The notes beneath the pieces are model-generated. The model saw nothing but the letters and a program-made list of their open reading frames with translations. It had not been told where the DNA came from and searched no databases. From positions 434,017,958 through 434,081,957 of the forward strand of contig CM068372.1 in NCBI GenBank assembly GCA_034769895.1: a DNA stretch of 64,000 nt. Reading direction: 5' to 3'. A program made the position numbers and the translations under genes. The stretch is from Magicicada septendecula. Taxonomy: Eukaryota; Arthropoda; Insecta; Hemiptera; Cicadidae. Below are positions 25,491 to 36,290 of this stretch, one piece after another (within the stretch, counting starts at the first letter, position 1; each line of letters opens with the position of its first letter).

Positions 25491-28400
25491 ATCTTACTGT
25501 TTATAGTCGATTTCGTTGTAAAAACGGATTGTGGGCTATGGTAAAGTTTCCCTTGTACAAACAACAAACTTTTTAATATCGGTTTTTAGGTATGCCAATA
25601 CTTTATTTGAACGAAAAACACTCACACACACAAATTCAAACCTTGTGCGAGATTAGATATGCACGATACCAGAATGTGTTATATAAGTGACAACGTGTAT
25701 CATACTTTCGCCGAAGGAAGTCGAGACTGGAAAATGTATAACGGTACAATAATGGAAAATGAAATTTGGCAAATACGTTAAATTTCAATTTCCCTTAATC
25801 CTCCCAGAGTTTGTGAGACCCATATCCGTGGTTGCTACATCTAAAGAATATTTCATATTTTGCTTGTTAACATTCTCCACACAGAATTCCTGTCAAAAGA
25901 GTAGAAACGTCCCTCACAGCACCGTTACTGCAATAGTAAGTGGTTTATTTTATATAGAACCACTTGTGCATTGAAAGCCAGTTTTTGTTACAATCAGCGT
26001 ATTTTTTCTTATTTTTTATATTTACTTAAAACATATCTGTCTGTGTAAAGATTTAAAATATTAAAAATTAAATTGATTATTATTACCCACAGGGGCTCAC
26101 ACCTTGTGAGTACGAGTGTGACAAGCCGGGAGTACCTAACCTAGACTCTCAGTTTGTTTAAACTTGTTTTGGTTGACACCCTTTCCTTTCACTTGTTCTG
26201 TCGGCCTTTATTGATCAACTGTTTTTTTCTGATTCACCAAGCAACGGTCAATCAGTATGTTGTACACATATGTGCTAAAATAGAAACGGAAAGACTCATA
26301 TTGTAGCGTGACAGATGTATGCATAGTATTGAATGGCAATTGATCATTAGAATAATGAAGTTATAATATTTAAATTTGGAAGAAAGCACTAAGTTTAATA
26401 TAAAAAGATTAATTCATAGCAACTGTGGAAAGAAATCATTATTATAAAGAAAATCCCAAGTTCAAGTAAAAGGAGTTACTAGTGATGAGTCATCCAAAAC
26501 CAGTCTCATAACCAAAGGTTTTCAAGGTATAACCCAGGAAGGTAAAATAGTAAATAACAAAGCAGTACACAATATGACCAAACCCACAACGAGGGAGAAT
26601 AAATAGAATAGAAACCCTAAAATAAGCCAAGATCAACCAATACAGGTTGTGTATTTCTGTAATAAAGAAGAAGATGGAGAAGATCCCAAGAAACCTGATG
26701 GCAACAAGAAGAAGATGGAGAAGATACCAGTCCCAGAAGGCAGGAGAAAAGAAGACTGAAGAAAGAAGAAGAGGGCAGCATCCTGAAGAAGATGTCATGC
26801 TCTTATAAAAGACACCCAAATCCCTATATCCCCAAAATAAATATCTAAAAATAAAAGTATAACGAAATAAAAACCACATGTATACAAATTTAAGAGAGAG
26901 GAGTGTATAAAGTAAAAGTTTCCTGTGAACTAAGATGAAACAATAATATAGTACCCATGGAACAAATCTCCATTGAAAAAACGCTAACCAATTTATTATG
27001 TTGATAAGACTATACGACCATTTAGCATTAACATAATATATAAGTGAAAGTGAACCAGTGATAGTTTTGGATATTATAAAAAATGAACCTTGTGTTTCAT
27101 TCTTGGCAATCACAAACATTGGATGCAATGAAATATGCATTTTTCAATGACTTAAAATGTGTACGGTGACAATATGTTGTTCATAAGACATGAATCTGTT
27201 TAAAATAACATTTTTGTTTTACATGAAAAAAGAAAAACAGATTTCATAGTGCTTTTTGAACGGTTCATACTATTTATTTGTTAATGACAGGGTACAATAC
27301 CCCAAAATTCAAAAAAAAGAACTGTAAGGACAACTTACTCAAGTTATTTCGAGACAATATAATTTAAAATAAAGAGACTAAAACCTCTAAATAAAAAAAG
27401 AAAAGTATCTAAGCACAACTTACTAAAAAACTTTTTGAACAAAATTATTTAAATAGTAAATGCAACATTCAAAAGGAAGTAAGTACGTCCAACTATATGT
27501 TTATGAAGAAGGTATTAAGAAGAGTTAATAACACCCCAAGATTACAGAAGGAAATGAGAAATATTACTATTTGTCTACAAAGAAATATTCTAAATAAGGA
27601 ATAATGAAACCCCAAGATAAAAAAAGGAATTTTTTATATCAAGAAGTACCTATGCAAAATAATAAAAGAAAAACCAATATGATCTAAAATACATGCCGAA
27701 AAAATGTTTATCAACAATTCATTGTAATGTAACCAGACAAAATATTAAAATAAAATAAGAAGAACAAGGGTTGAGTTAATTATTGGTTTTTGAACGGTTA
27801 ACATGACATACATTTGGTAACGTGCATAACCTAACCTATAATAGACATACCAAGCGAATGTATAGTACGTTATTGTGAAATCGCGAGTGACTTGTGGAAT
27901 ACTTCTAAAAACTATCATATTATAACAGAAACAATCAAGTAACACTCCATAACACAGAACAATATAAATCTACTCTGAAAAACACCACAAAACACAAGAA
28001 AACTGTGTAATACATTAACCCAAATTAGTGATGGAACCGGGGAAAGTGTTTGAACTAATAATTATACGGATACACTAAATACAACTCAGAAACAGTACAC
28101 TAGACACTACACAACATTTTACAAGAGATTCGCAGACATCAGAACAGGAATACTACAGGAAAATCTTTTATTTGGAACGTCCAATATACGAATGACATCT
28201 CACTAACTTCACGGCAGCCATTTGCAATATTGGTCTCATCATTGCCAGAACCCCGCCTTCTTGGTTCAGCACAGCTGTTTGGTGAAAACAATTATTATAT
28301 TTACAATTTATTATTCAATGTCTGTGTTTATTAATAACTATTAATTTGATTGTAACGTTATACTTTTTAAATATTAGCCCGATTTCTCTGACTTTGGTAA

Positions 28401-29583
28401 TAACTGGCTGTTTAAAGAACCCTATATAATTTTTATAACATATACTTGTAACTTTTTTCGATATCCTGAGAATCGATACTAATCGATAAGAGTCAATATT
28501 GCTGTTACTTAATAAAACATTAATACTTTTTAATACTTAATAGTTCTTTATTTCTTCAATAATACTAATTACCAATAATATAATTCTAATTGATAATCTA
28601 CAAGGACTTTACCACCCGTAAGTGAAGATAACCTAAAAAATAGAAAGGTAAACAAATATCGATTGGTTTACAGACAGTCTTATGAGTGGTGATAGATTAT
28701 TTAAATTATACTAAAACTTTAATAAAAATTTTCAGAAGAGCATTACACTGTTTAAAACTTCACAGCCCTATATTAATTAATTGATCCTAATTAATTAATT
28801 AATAAAATTAAAATTTTTTTTTATTATTTTTTTTTTATAAACATAATTTTTTTTTAATTTTCTTCAAAACAATAATTTTTGTTTTGAAACTTTCGGTGAA
28901 GCTGAGCATATATATTTCTTCATCAACTTTACGCTACTCGACCGGTCTTGCTACCATTGGGACTCGACCAGCTGGGAAACTTAAGGAAGTGTTTCAGGCC
29001 AGTAAGACGTCGAGAGCCACACCAATTAAACACATTACAACTTACAACTTACAGATTCACACATCTATACTTATTTAATTTATTTTATTACAATATTCGT
29101 ACTAATTAAACAAAATTAAGAACTGAAAATTACGTACATTGCAAAACGCTTTGAAACATGGTAAAGGCATTGAGAACTTACGCCGTTTGGTTACCTAACC
29201 TACCGCCCAGCTTTACTAGTAAAGCTGGATATGTCCACGAACAAACTCAAGACAGTTTTTGCTATGTTCACAAGTATTTCCATCCTAATTTATTTGCAAC
29301 GTTCACTACAAACCCTGAATAGGAAAAGTTTCTTCGAGAATTACATCTGTTTCAAACACCTAAATATCGACATGACTTAATAACACGACCGTTTCAATGA
29401 ATTAGAAAATATTAATGGATCTCTTAGTACTACTCACTCCGTATTAAATATAAACATAGACAATCCAAATTATGTTAGAATACGTATTAAAAACTAAATA
29501 TTTGCGTACAAAATCGCGGGTAACAGCTAGTTTTAAACTAAAAAAGTACTCATCCAAATATTTTTGAGGTTTTATTGTTTTGA
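25491..29583. other. AT-rich region without recognisable genes
   Basis: About 4 kb with no supported gene. A GAA-rich stretch at about 26650-26800 contains two near copies of an aagaagaagatggagaaga block. A minus-strand frame (26490-27140, 216 codons) across it gives an aromatic and hydrophobic product of simple composition and is probably non-coding. T-rich and TTAAT-rich low-complexity sequence lies at about 28780-28880. Confidence 0.6.
29207..29228. repeat. Perfect 22-bp palindrome
   Basis: ccagctttac/tagtaaagctgg reads identically on both strands with no spacer. It stands alone in AT-rich sequence, and no function is known. Confidence 0.85.
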
Positions 29584-29598
29584 ATATTTCTTGTTAAG
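29584..29598. repeat. Left target-site duplication of the RTE-type LINE
   Basis: atatttcttgttaag occurs here and again at 32239-32253, exactly flanking the LINE. A 15-bp direct repeat at both ends is the mark of target-primed insertion. Confidence 0.8.
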
Positions 29599-30419
29599 GA
29601 ACGATGACGTTGTAGGTCCATATGGAGATCCAGCCACTAACGACAACGGTGAAAGAGTAATTAATCTATGTAAACAATACAACTTAAAAATGAACAATAC
29701 CTTCTTTGCACACAAACGCATTAATCAATTCACTTGGACAAGACCGTCGCTGAATCAAAAGTCCATCATCGATTTGATTGTCACAAGACAGGTGACGAAA
29801 GACACTATGTAGAAAGACCTTGTAGTTAAGAGGGGGGCTAACTGTGGCTCTGACTATTTGCTTGTGCCTGCAGAAGTTATATATCCTTTCATGGTATGCC
29901 AGAATCCCCAAGCTATCAACAATGAAAATAACGTAGAATTATATCCTCAATGTAATATACATTTAACACACGATAAAACAGTTAGAAATCTATATGAATC
30001 CAGACTAAATCAACAGTTGCAATTAAGAAAAGTACAAAACGATATAGGAAAAGAGCATAACAGGACAATAACGGCTTTACATCGAGCGTCAAAGGAAGCA
30101 TTTGGTATTAAAATAAAAAAGAACAACCCACTGTGGATGACTCACGAAATACAGGAAAAATTAAAGAAAAAACGGATCTCTACAATAGATGGTTAGCTAA
30201 CAATACACAAGAAAATCGAAATAAGTACAAAATTAAACAACGAGAATTAGAGATAAAGTAAGAGAAAAGAAAATGAAATGTGGGAAATAAAATGCATAAA
30301 ATTAGAAAGCAGATTGGGTGGTTCACAGTCGAAGGAAGTATGGCGATGTTTGAAGTAAATGAAAACTAACAGGACTAAACGAAACTTTAACCGAATAGCG
30401 ATGGAAGAATGGAGAGAAC

Positions 30420-30434
30420 ACTACCATGAATTAT
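30420..30434. repeat. Left target-site duplication of the 241-bp ribozyme element
   Basis: actaccatgaattat is repeated at 30676-30690 on the other side of the insertion. Removing one copy and the insert restores continuous LINE sequence. Confidence 0.85.
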
Positions 30435-30675
30435 AATTAATTAAAACTTCCGGGCTGAAAGGCCCAATGAAATGGGAACAAGCAAATTGCCCCATTTCAC
30501 TGGGCGAATTGTTCGGCATACCATCTATTACGAACATTCATTGCTACTGAAGATGGCCACCGGTGGTGTGGCCGAAACGTCTAGCGATTTTACATCAAGC
30601 ATTCGACCACGGCCTTTCAGCCCGGAAGTTTTAATTAATTATAGTGACACCGGCTGTGAAACCCTACGTACTAAA
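30435..30675 (+). mobile_element. 241-bp miniature element carrying a hammerhead ribozyme
   Basis: The insertion lies between 15-bp target-site duplications. Its outer 30 bp (30435-30464) is the inverse complement of 30611-30640. Within lie a second imperfect hairpin (30463-30476 with 30489-30503) and a complete hammerhead core (30540-30588). After the right arm comes a 35-bp tail (30641-30675). It encodes nothing. Fifteen-bp duplications suggest insertion by a retroelement-type endonuclease. Non-autonomous relatives of Penelope-like elements are the closest known precedent, because these carry hammerheads. The family itself is not one I recognise. Confidence 0.75.
30540..30588 (+). ncRNA. 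Hammerhead ribozyme, minimal type I, well formed
   Basis: Stem I pairs attgcta (30540-30546) with tagcgat (30582-30588), seven pairs with one wobble. CTGAAGA (30547-30553) follows. Stem II is ggccac with gtggcc, six Watson-Crick pairs. Then come GAAAC (30574-30578) and the cleavage triplet GTC (30579-30581). Stem III is AC against GT with no loop, so activity would be expected mainly from dimers, as reported for minimal hammerheads. Every conserved core residue is present. This is the best ribozyme candidate in the window. Confidence 0.7.
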
Positions 30676-32253
30676 ACTACCATGAATTATTTACAGAAAA
30701 CAGAAATGAATATAACATATCAACGCAGGACGTGAACAGATATACGCAGATCATAAATATTGTAATTACAGAGGACAAGGTTATAGAAGCGATTGAACCC
30801 ATGTAGAATAGTAGAGCTCCGCGCCGTGGAGGGATAATGACGGAGATGTAAAATATGGCGGAAAATTACTAAAACAACACCTCACAGGGTTAATGAATGC
30901 ATGTGAAAGACAATGCCAAGTGCCAAATGAGTAGAAAATTTAATATATTTCAGCAATTTATAAAAAAGGAAAAAGAATGATCCAGCCAACTATAGGGGAC
31001 TTAGTGTTAACGGTGCACTTAGTAGGGTATTCTAATCTAATCTAATCTAAACTGATCAAGAACGAATTAGAATTAGAAACAGAAGGGAAAATAAGTGAAG
31101 GCCAGAGTGGGTTTACAGCAGGAAGATCATGTATGGATAATTTATTCATTATTCAACAACTTACGGAAAAAGGAATAGTCGAAACGAAGAAACACACATA
31201 CCATTTGTTGATTTGAAGAAAGCTTATGACTCCGTCCCCCGAGTCAAGCTGTGGCAGACGCTAAGTGCCATGGAACTTGCATCCCCTATTGTAAATATAA
31301 TCAAGAACCTTTATAAAGATAAGAAGGCTTATGTGCAAGTAGGTAATAAACTATCAGAGGTGATCTATCCCACGAAGGGCGTCAGACAGGGCTGTAGTTT
31401 GTCGCCATTATTATTCAATATATATTTAGAAGTCGCGCTACAAGAATGGAGTAGAAGCTGCGGTACAATGGGTACTACTATCGGAGAAGACTGTTGTTTA
31501 ATATCCAGTTTGCTGATGACCAAACAGTAATAGTACAGGATTCTTATGACCTGGAATTTATCGTCACCCGACTATACAAGGCATATGAAACGTGGGGATT
31601 GAATTTTAATGTAATTAATACAGAATATTTGGTCGTAAATTCTGATGCCAGATTTGAAGTATTGGTAAAAAACAGTAAGTCAAATGAACAGGTCGATGAA
31701 TTGAAATACCTAGCGGCACTAATAACACGGGAAGGCCTAGGAAACCCCGAAATCAAAAAACGAATAGAACAAAGCAGGAAATTTCTAGGAAGCTTGAACT
31801 CTATTTGGTGGGGCAAACATATTTTGACATCCACAGAAATTCATATAGGAAAAGCTTTTGTTGAGTCAGTTCTGTCTTATGGCTGTGAGGTATGGACGTT
31901 GAGTTCGGAAATTATACGACAACTGAATTCCGTGGAAATGGATTCCGTAGAAGTTCCGGAGTCTCAAGAAGGGAAAGAATAACCAGCGAGGAGATCAGAA
32001 GAAGGTTAAAGTGGTTCGGTCACTTACTTTGAATGGATGTACAGAGATGGCCGAGGAAAATATTTCAGTGGAGGCCCCCAGGCGGAGGAAAAAGGGGCAG
32101 ACCCAGACTGTCCTAGTATGAAACATGAGGAAGGCCATGGAACATCATAACTTGGCAGGAAAAGATGCACAGGACAGAAATAGATGGCGGTTAGGTGTGG
32201 GTATGCGGCAATAGCCGATGAAAATCCTTTTGAGAGAGATATTTCTTGTTAAG

Positions 32254-32640
32254 CTCTTGAATTCAGTTTCTAGTACCCAAAAACAGTTTTACAATACTTG
32301 CAACATCTCATACAACACAATAAATGAATGCCATTATTTTATTTTTGTAAGTCATAGCTAAGCTCTAAATATGTGGAGAATAAAGAGTTTTCATAAGAAT
32401 GTTACTATAGTGTTATACAAGTTACAAAACTATTAAACTTAAAAGTAACGGAAGTAAAGTGTCATATTATTATAAGATACATTTTTTAACACATAAGGTC
32501 TACTAATTGCGTAATATTGTGTCTGCTTATTTGCATGTTGATATAAAAGTCAGTTACTCAACTTTGTAATTAACTAATTAACACTAATTCTGTGGCTAAA
32601 GCTGATTCAAAAAAAAATTTGTTTGGTGTTTTTTTGTAAT
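32254..32640. other. AT-rich spacer between two LINEs
   Basis: No gene, RNA or repeat was recognised. Confidence 0.6.
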
Positions 32641-32849
32641 TTCTTTTGTAACTGAAATAATAAATAAATAATGGTTGACTTGCTACCTTAGGATTTGTTT
32701 GTGGCTGTGGTTTCATAGTGTCTTGGAAAATGTGGCTCAGGAAATCAACAGGAAGAATGTAAAATTCTTCAAATTCAACATTTTAAAGAATCTAATAAAA
32801 CTGTTGTCAACTTGTGATACCGAGATGTTTGGCCGTAGCCCATTGCTGA

Positions 32850-32900
32850 AACCTCTAGCAAACGATTTGGTCGTGCTACTGACGGCCATCATCAGTGCAA
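32850..32900 (-). ncRNA. Degenerate hammerhead-like motif, minus strand
   Basis: Minus strand CTGATGA (32895-32889) is followed by a stem II (tggccgt with acgacca, one mismatch), but GAAAC is replaced by aaatc. Downstream, aatgggctacggccaaac parallels the HTR left ends (cattgggctacggccaaac), so this is probably a distant relative of the HTR left end, lacking the array. It lies just before the LINE at 32975. Confidence 0.35.
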
Positions 32901-32974
32901 ATTTTGAGCTTGCGCTAACGCAAGGTGACATACGTTAGTATGCAAGAAACAGAAGAATAAGCGCCCGATTACCT

Positions 32975-33603
32975 GTGGTACAGGCAACTCCAACTCAAGC
33001 TCCATCCCAGGCCGCTGCCCCACATAAGGCAAAAAAGCGCCGTAACTCCGCGGCTTCAATCAGTGAGACGCAACAAGCCACAGAAACCATCGCGGTTGTG
33101 GAGCCTGAGACAACTCAATCCTCCACGTCAACGGAAGACCCTGATACTGCTTTAGAAGCAGCCTCGCCAGCCCTGCTACCCCCGCGATTCCCTCAAGCCG
33201 CAGGCAAAAAGAAACGGCAACGCAATTCACGTGGCGCTCCATTCCGGGCTCCTGCCAATCAGTCCAGACAGCCTGCGCAGCGCGAAAACAAGACTGACGT
33301 TATCGCATCTTTCCCGCTTTCTAGTGCCTCCCCAAAAGGCGCTACGTCTAACCTTGTACCCTTGGCTTCCACCAATCAGCCGATTGTAAAGCCTCGGCGC
33401 TCTTGTGCACAAACACTCTCCGGGCATTCTACCTCAAAAACCGCTCCTGGCGACTTCAGGTCGTCCACGACTTCCTTGCAAAATTTGACCACAGCAAAGT
33501 TGCCCAGACCTTCAAGTCAATTTGCTCCCGCTTGGAGACTGCCGACATAACTGAGAGGTTCATCCTCTTGATGGAAGCCGCCACTTGTGTAGGACTTCTA
33601 TGA
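32975..33603 (+). pseudogene. Jockey-type LINE ORF1
   Basis: The first 190 codons (32975-33550) are open and give a product low in complexity, rich in Pro, Ser, Ala and basic residues (AAAPHKAKKRRNSAAS, KKKRQRNSRGAPFR). A second frame continues with FLAKFDHSKVAQTFKSICSR and ends LLMEAATCVGLL at 33603, resembling the conserved tail of Jockey ORF1 proteins. One frame change therefore separates the two halves. The stop overlaps the ATG of ORF2 (ATGA at 33600-33603), an arrangement used by some LINEs for stop-restart translation. No zinc knuckle was seen. Confidence 0.55.
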
Positions 33604-36290
33604 GTCGGGTCCTCAAACGTGACTTCTCAATTCTCTCCTGGAACGCCAACGGTGTGGCAAACAAAATCCAGGAGCTCCAAGAATTACTAGCCCGACTCAA
33701 ACCCGATGTAGTACTCTTTAATGAGACCCATTTGACCCCTGCGAACCGGTTCCGATTGGCCAACTATATGTGCTATCGAAACGACAGGCAGGGCACTGCT
33801 GGTGGCGGTACTGCGGTCTCAGTGAGGCTCACTCTTGTTCGTCACCGCGTCCTCTTGCCGTAAATGACTCACCCAGAGGTCACTGTGGAGATGTTAAACA
33901 CTCTAGGCGAAGACCTTGTGGTGTCCGCGTACAAACCGCCGAAGAAAGAGCTCCTTCACCCTGATTTAGCGTTCGCGTTCGATGCACACAGGAGGGTCAT
34001 CATGGCCGGCGACCTGAATCGTAAGCATCGCGATTGGAACAGTCGCTTGACTGCCCCAAACGAGAAGCGCTTAGGCAGGTTTGCAGATTCTCGCAGGGCG
34101 ACGGTGCTTGGGCCTCCCCAGCCTACGTTCTACCCCTCGCAACTCCGCGCGGCTCCCGATGTCTTGGTCATAGGGGTGATCCAAGGAATTGACTGCCCGG
34201 TCCATGTGTCCGCGCTAAAGGAACCATCGTCCGATCATCTCCCCATCTTGATCCACGTCGCTACCCAGCACATCGTTCGCAGAGATGTCAAGAAGTTGGT
34301 AGAGTGTGATCGCTACGGCCCGGCGCTTTGTCGTCGATTGCCAGAGGCGAGACCACTCAAAACCGTCCGCCAAGTCGACGAGGCAGTTGCCGCGTTTGAC
34401 GAGGCAGTCGTGTCTGCGATCAACGCGTCTTCCAGGATGAAGTCTGGCGTCACGCCCCACTGGTAGCAGTTCCCAGAGGAGACGATTGCTCTCGCTTGCG
34501 AGAGAAATCGCCTCCGGGACGCTGCCAGCGGACCCGTGATCCGGCCGATAAGGCAGCGTACAACCGGACGACCGGCATTTTAGGTCGTGAAATGCAGGCC
34601 TACCGGAGACGCTGTTGGGAACTCGACGTGGCCCAAGCGGGGGACGGATCGGACGAAAGTAGCCCATACAGGATACCTCTTCGGCTTTGCTAGGGAAGAG
34701 GCGCCGACTTTCCATCCCAGCCATTGCTGGACCATTCAGTCAAGTCCTGGGACACCCGGAGGCGAAGGCCGAGTACGTGAGTGCGTGTTTTAAGCCCCAG
34801 TTCGCTCCGAACACGCCCATGGACTGGGACTTCGATGAAGAAGTCAAGAACGAAATGGAAGACTTTCTGTCTCTTCCGATCAATGCGGAGCCCGAACCCA
34901 TTACTAGGGAATACGTCTCAGATCGGGTCGTTAAACTCGTACCGAGAAAAGCTCCTAGCCCGGACGGCTCTCGAACGCCGCTCTAATTCGACTTCCAGAG
35001 CGAGGAATACTTTTCTTGGTTGCGCAGTTCAACGCGTGTCTAAGATTGGCCTACTTTCCCAAGAAATGTCAAAAAGCGACTGTCATAGTGATCCCGAATC
35101 AGGGAAAGGACGCTTCCTGTCCCGACAACCTCCGGCTCGTTAGTCTACTGTCTGCCACGTCAATGTTCCTCGTACGTCTTGTACAATGGAGAGTCCTAGA
35201 CCATCTAGAAAACTTCGATTTATTGATCCCCGAACAGTTCGGTTTCCGTGTGGGCCATTCTACCACTCATCAGCTGATGAGACTGGTGGAATACATCACG
35301 GGCGCCGGCTGTCTGAATGAGCAGACTGTTGCCTGTTTCATAGATGTGGAGAGGGCTTTCGATAGTGTCTGGCACGACGGGCTTTTGTTCAAGCTCCGGG
35401 AAATCCAGCTCCCAGATTGCTCCCGTCATCTGATTGCTAGCTTTCTGACGGAGAGGACTTTCTGCGTGAGAATAAATGACCATGTCTCTTCCGAGAGAAG
35501 CCAAGGTACCTCAAGGTAGCTGGAAACTTGCCGTCAACGATACCAAGACCCCCGCGGTGCTATTCTCAAAGCGCCGGAAAGAACCACGGGGACGAGTGAG
35601 ACTCGGTCGAACGTACCTGCGCCGGTCGAGAGAAGTCAAGTACCTCGGTGTCCACCTTGATCGTCGGCTCACCTGGCGTACCCACGCCCAGACGATGATA
35701 ACTAGAGCGTCCGCTCGTCCGGCGTCTCTGTTTCCGATACTTGTCAATAAGGCTATACCCGTAAGTTAGGTAAGTTGATCGTCAACGCGTACCTGTTCCC
35801 GATCATCACATATGCCATTCCCGTCTGAGGTTACCTTGCAGCTGTTCATAAAAGAAATTTGCAAAGCGTTCTTGATAGGAATCGTCGGCAAACGGCCAAA
35901 TACCCCTATCGGCTCCCTTCTCGAGTTTTAAGAAGTGGACTGGGTATCTGCTCCTTGGATGACACCGTGGGGTGACTTGCACGTAAATTTTACGTGCGAG
36001 CTGCAAGGACACAGGCAAACCACCTCATAACCGGCCTTCGGGAATACCGACCACGTCCAGGTGATTCTTGAAAACGACCTCGCCAATTACTGTACTAGAA
36101 CGACCTAGTTCGAGCATGCCGTTGTAACGGTCCTTAAATTCCAAATTAAAATAAATCGGACTGGACCGGACCACTAGGCAGGAGCTCCTTCCGGAAGTTC
36201 GGAACTAGGAAAACATTGGGACGTCTCACGCGCACATCCCTACAGCTCTGGCAGACGTCGACTGCGTAAATCGGAAAATGGGAACCCACA
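33600..36290 (+). pseudogene. Jockey-type LINE ORF2 (endonuclease and RT), inactive
   Basis: The endonuclease begins FSILSWNANGVANKIQEL, with NETHL, GDLN (about 34005) and SSDHLPI (about 34228) boxes. The RT has PRKAPSPDG, PDNLRLVSLLS, PEQFGFRVGHSTTHQL and IDVERAFDSVWHDGL (motif A). In-frame stops lie at 33861-33863 and 34464-34466, and there are frame changes (for example near 35497). The segment with the catalytic YADD box is missing: KVPQG runs straight into SWKLAVNDTKT (35518) in frame. The C-terminal region (KYLGVHLDRRLTWRTH, then a degenerate HLITGLREYRPR) ends near 36290. GC-rich compared with the surroundings. Confidence 0.75.

Larger units (their letters stand above)
29599..32238 (+). 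mobile_element. 5'-truncated RTE-type LINE with 15-bp target-site duplications
   Basis: The 5' end starts inside the endonuclease (NDNGERVINLCKQYNLKMNN, then FTWTRPS and a DLIVTRQ segment, typical of RTE/BovB-type endonucleases). The RT follows: EGQSGFTAGRSCMDNLF, DLKKAYDSVPR (motif A), RQGCSLSPLLFNIY and FADD (31509-31520, the catalytic box). The C-terminal tail has SYGCEVWTLSS and RLKWFGHLL. Coding is broken by several stops and frame changes, for example TAG at about 29809, and by a 241-bp insertion at 30435. It carries a small TCTAA repeat at 31029-31050. RTE assignment is by motif memory, not by search. Confidence 0.8.

Noticed and set aside
26490-27140. 216-codon hydrophobic frame on the minus strand
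   Set aside because: Composition follows the GAA-rich, T-poor plus strand. It has no recognisable domain or coding signature.
31029-31050. TCTAA repeats as telomere-like sequence
   Set aside because: The insect telomere repeat is TTAGG. This is TTAGA on the other strand, only four units, inside a LINE.
32675-32938. Frames on both strands upstream of the Jockey-type LINE
   Set aside because: They overlap a degenerate non-coding repeat related to the HTR left end, and no protein similarity was seen.
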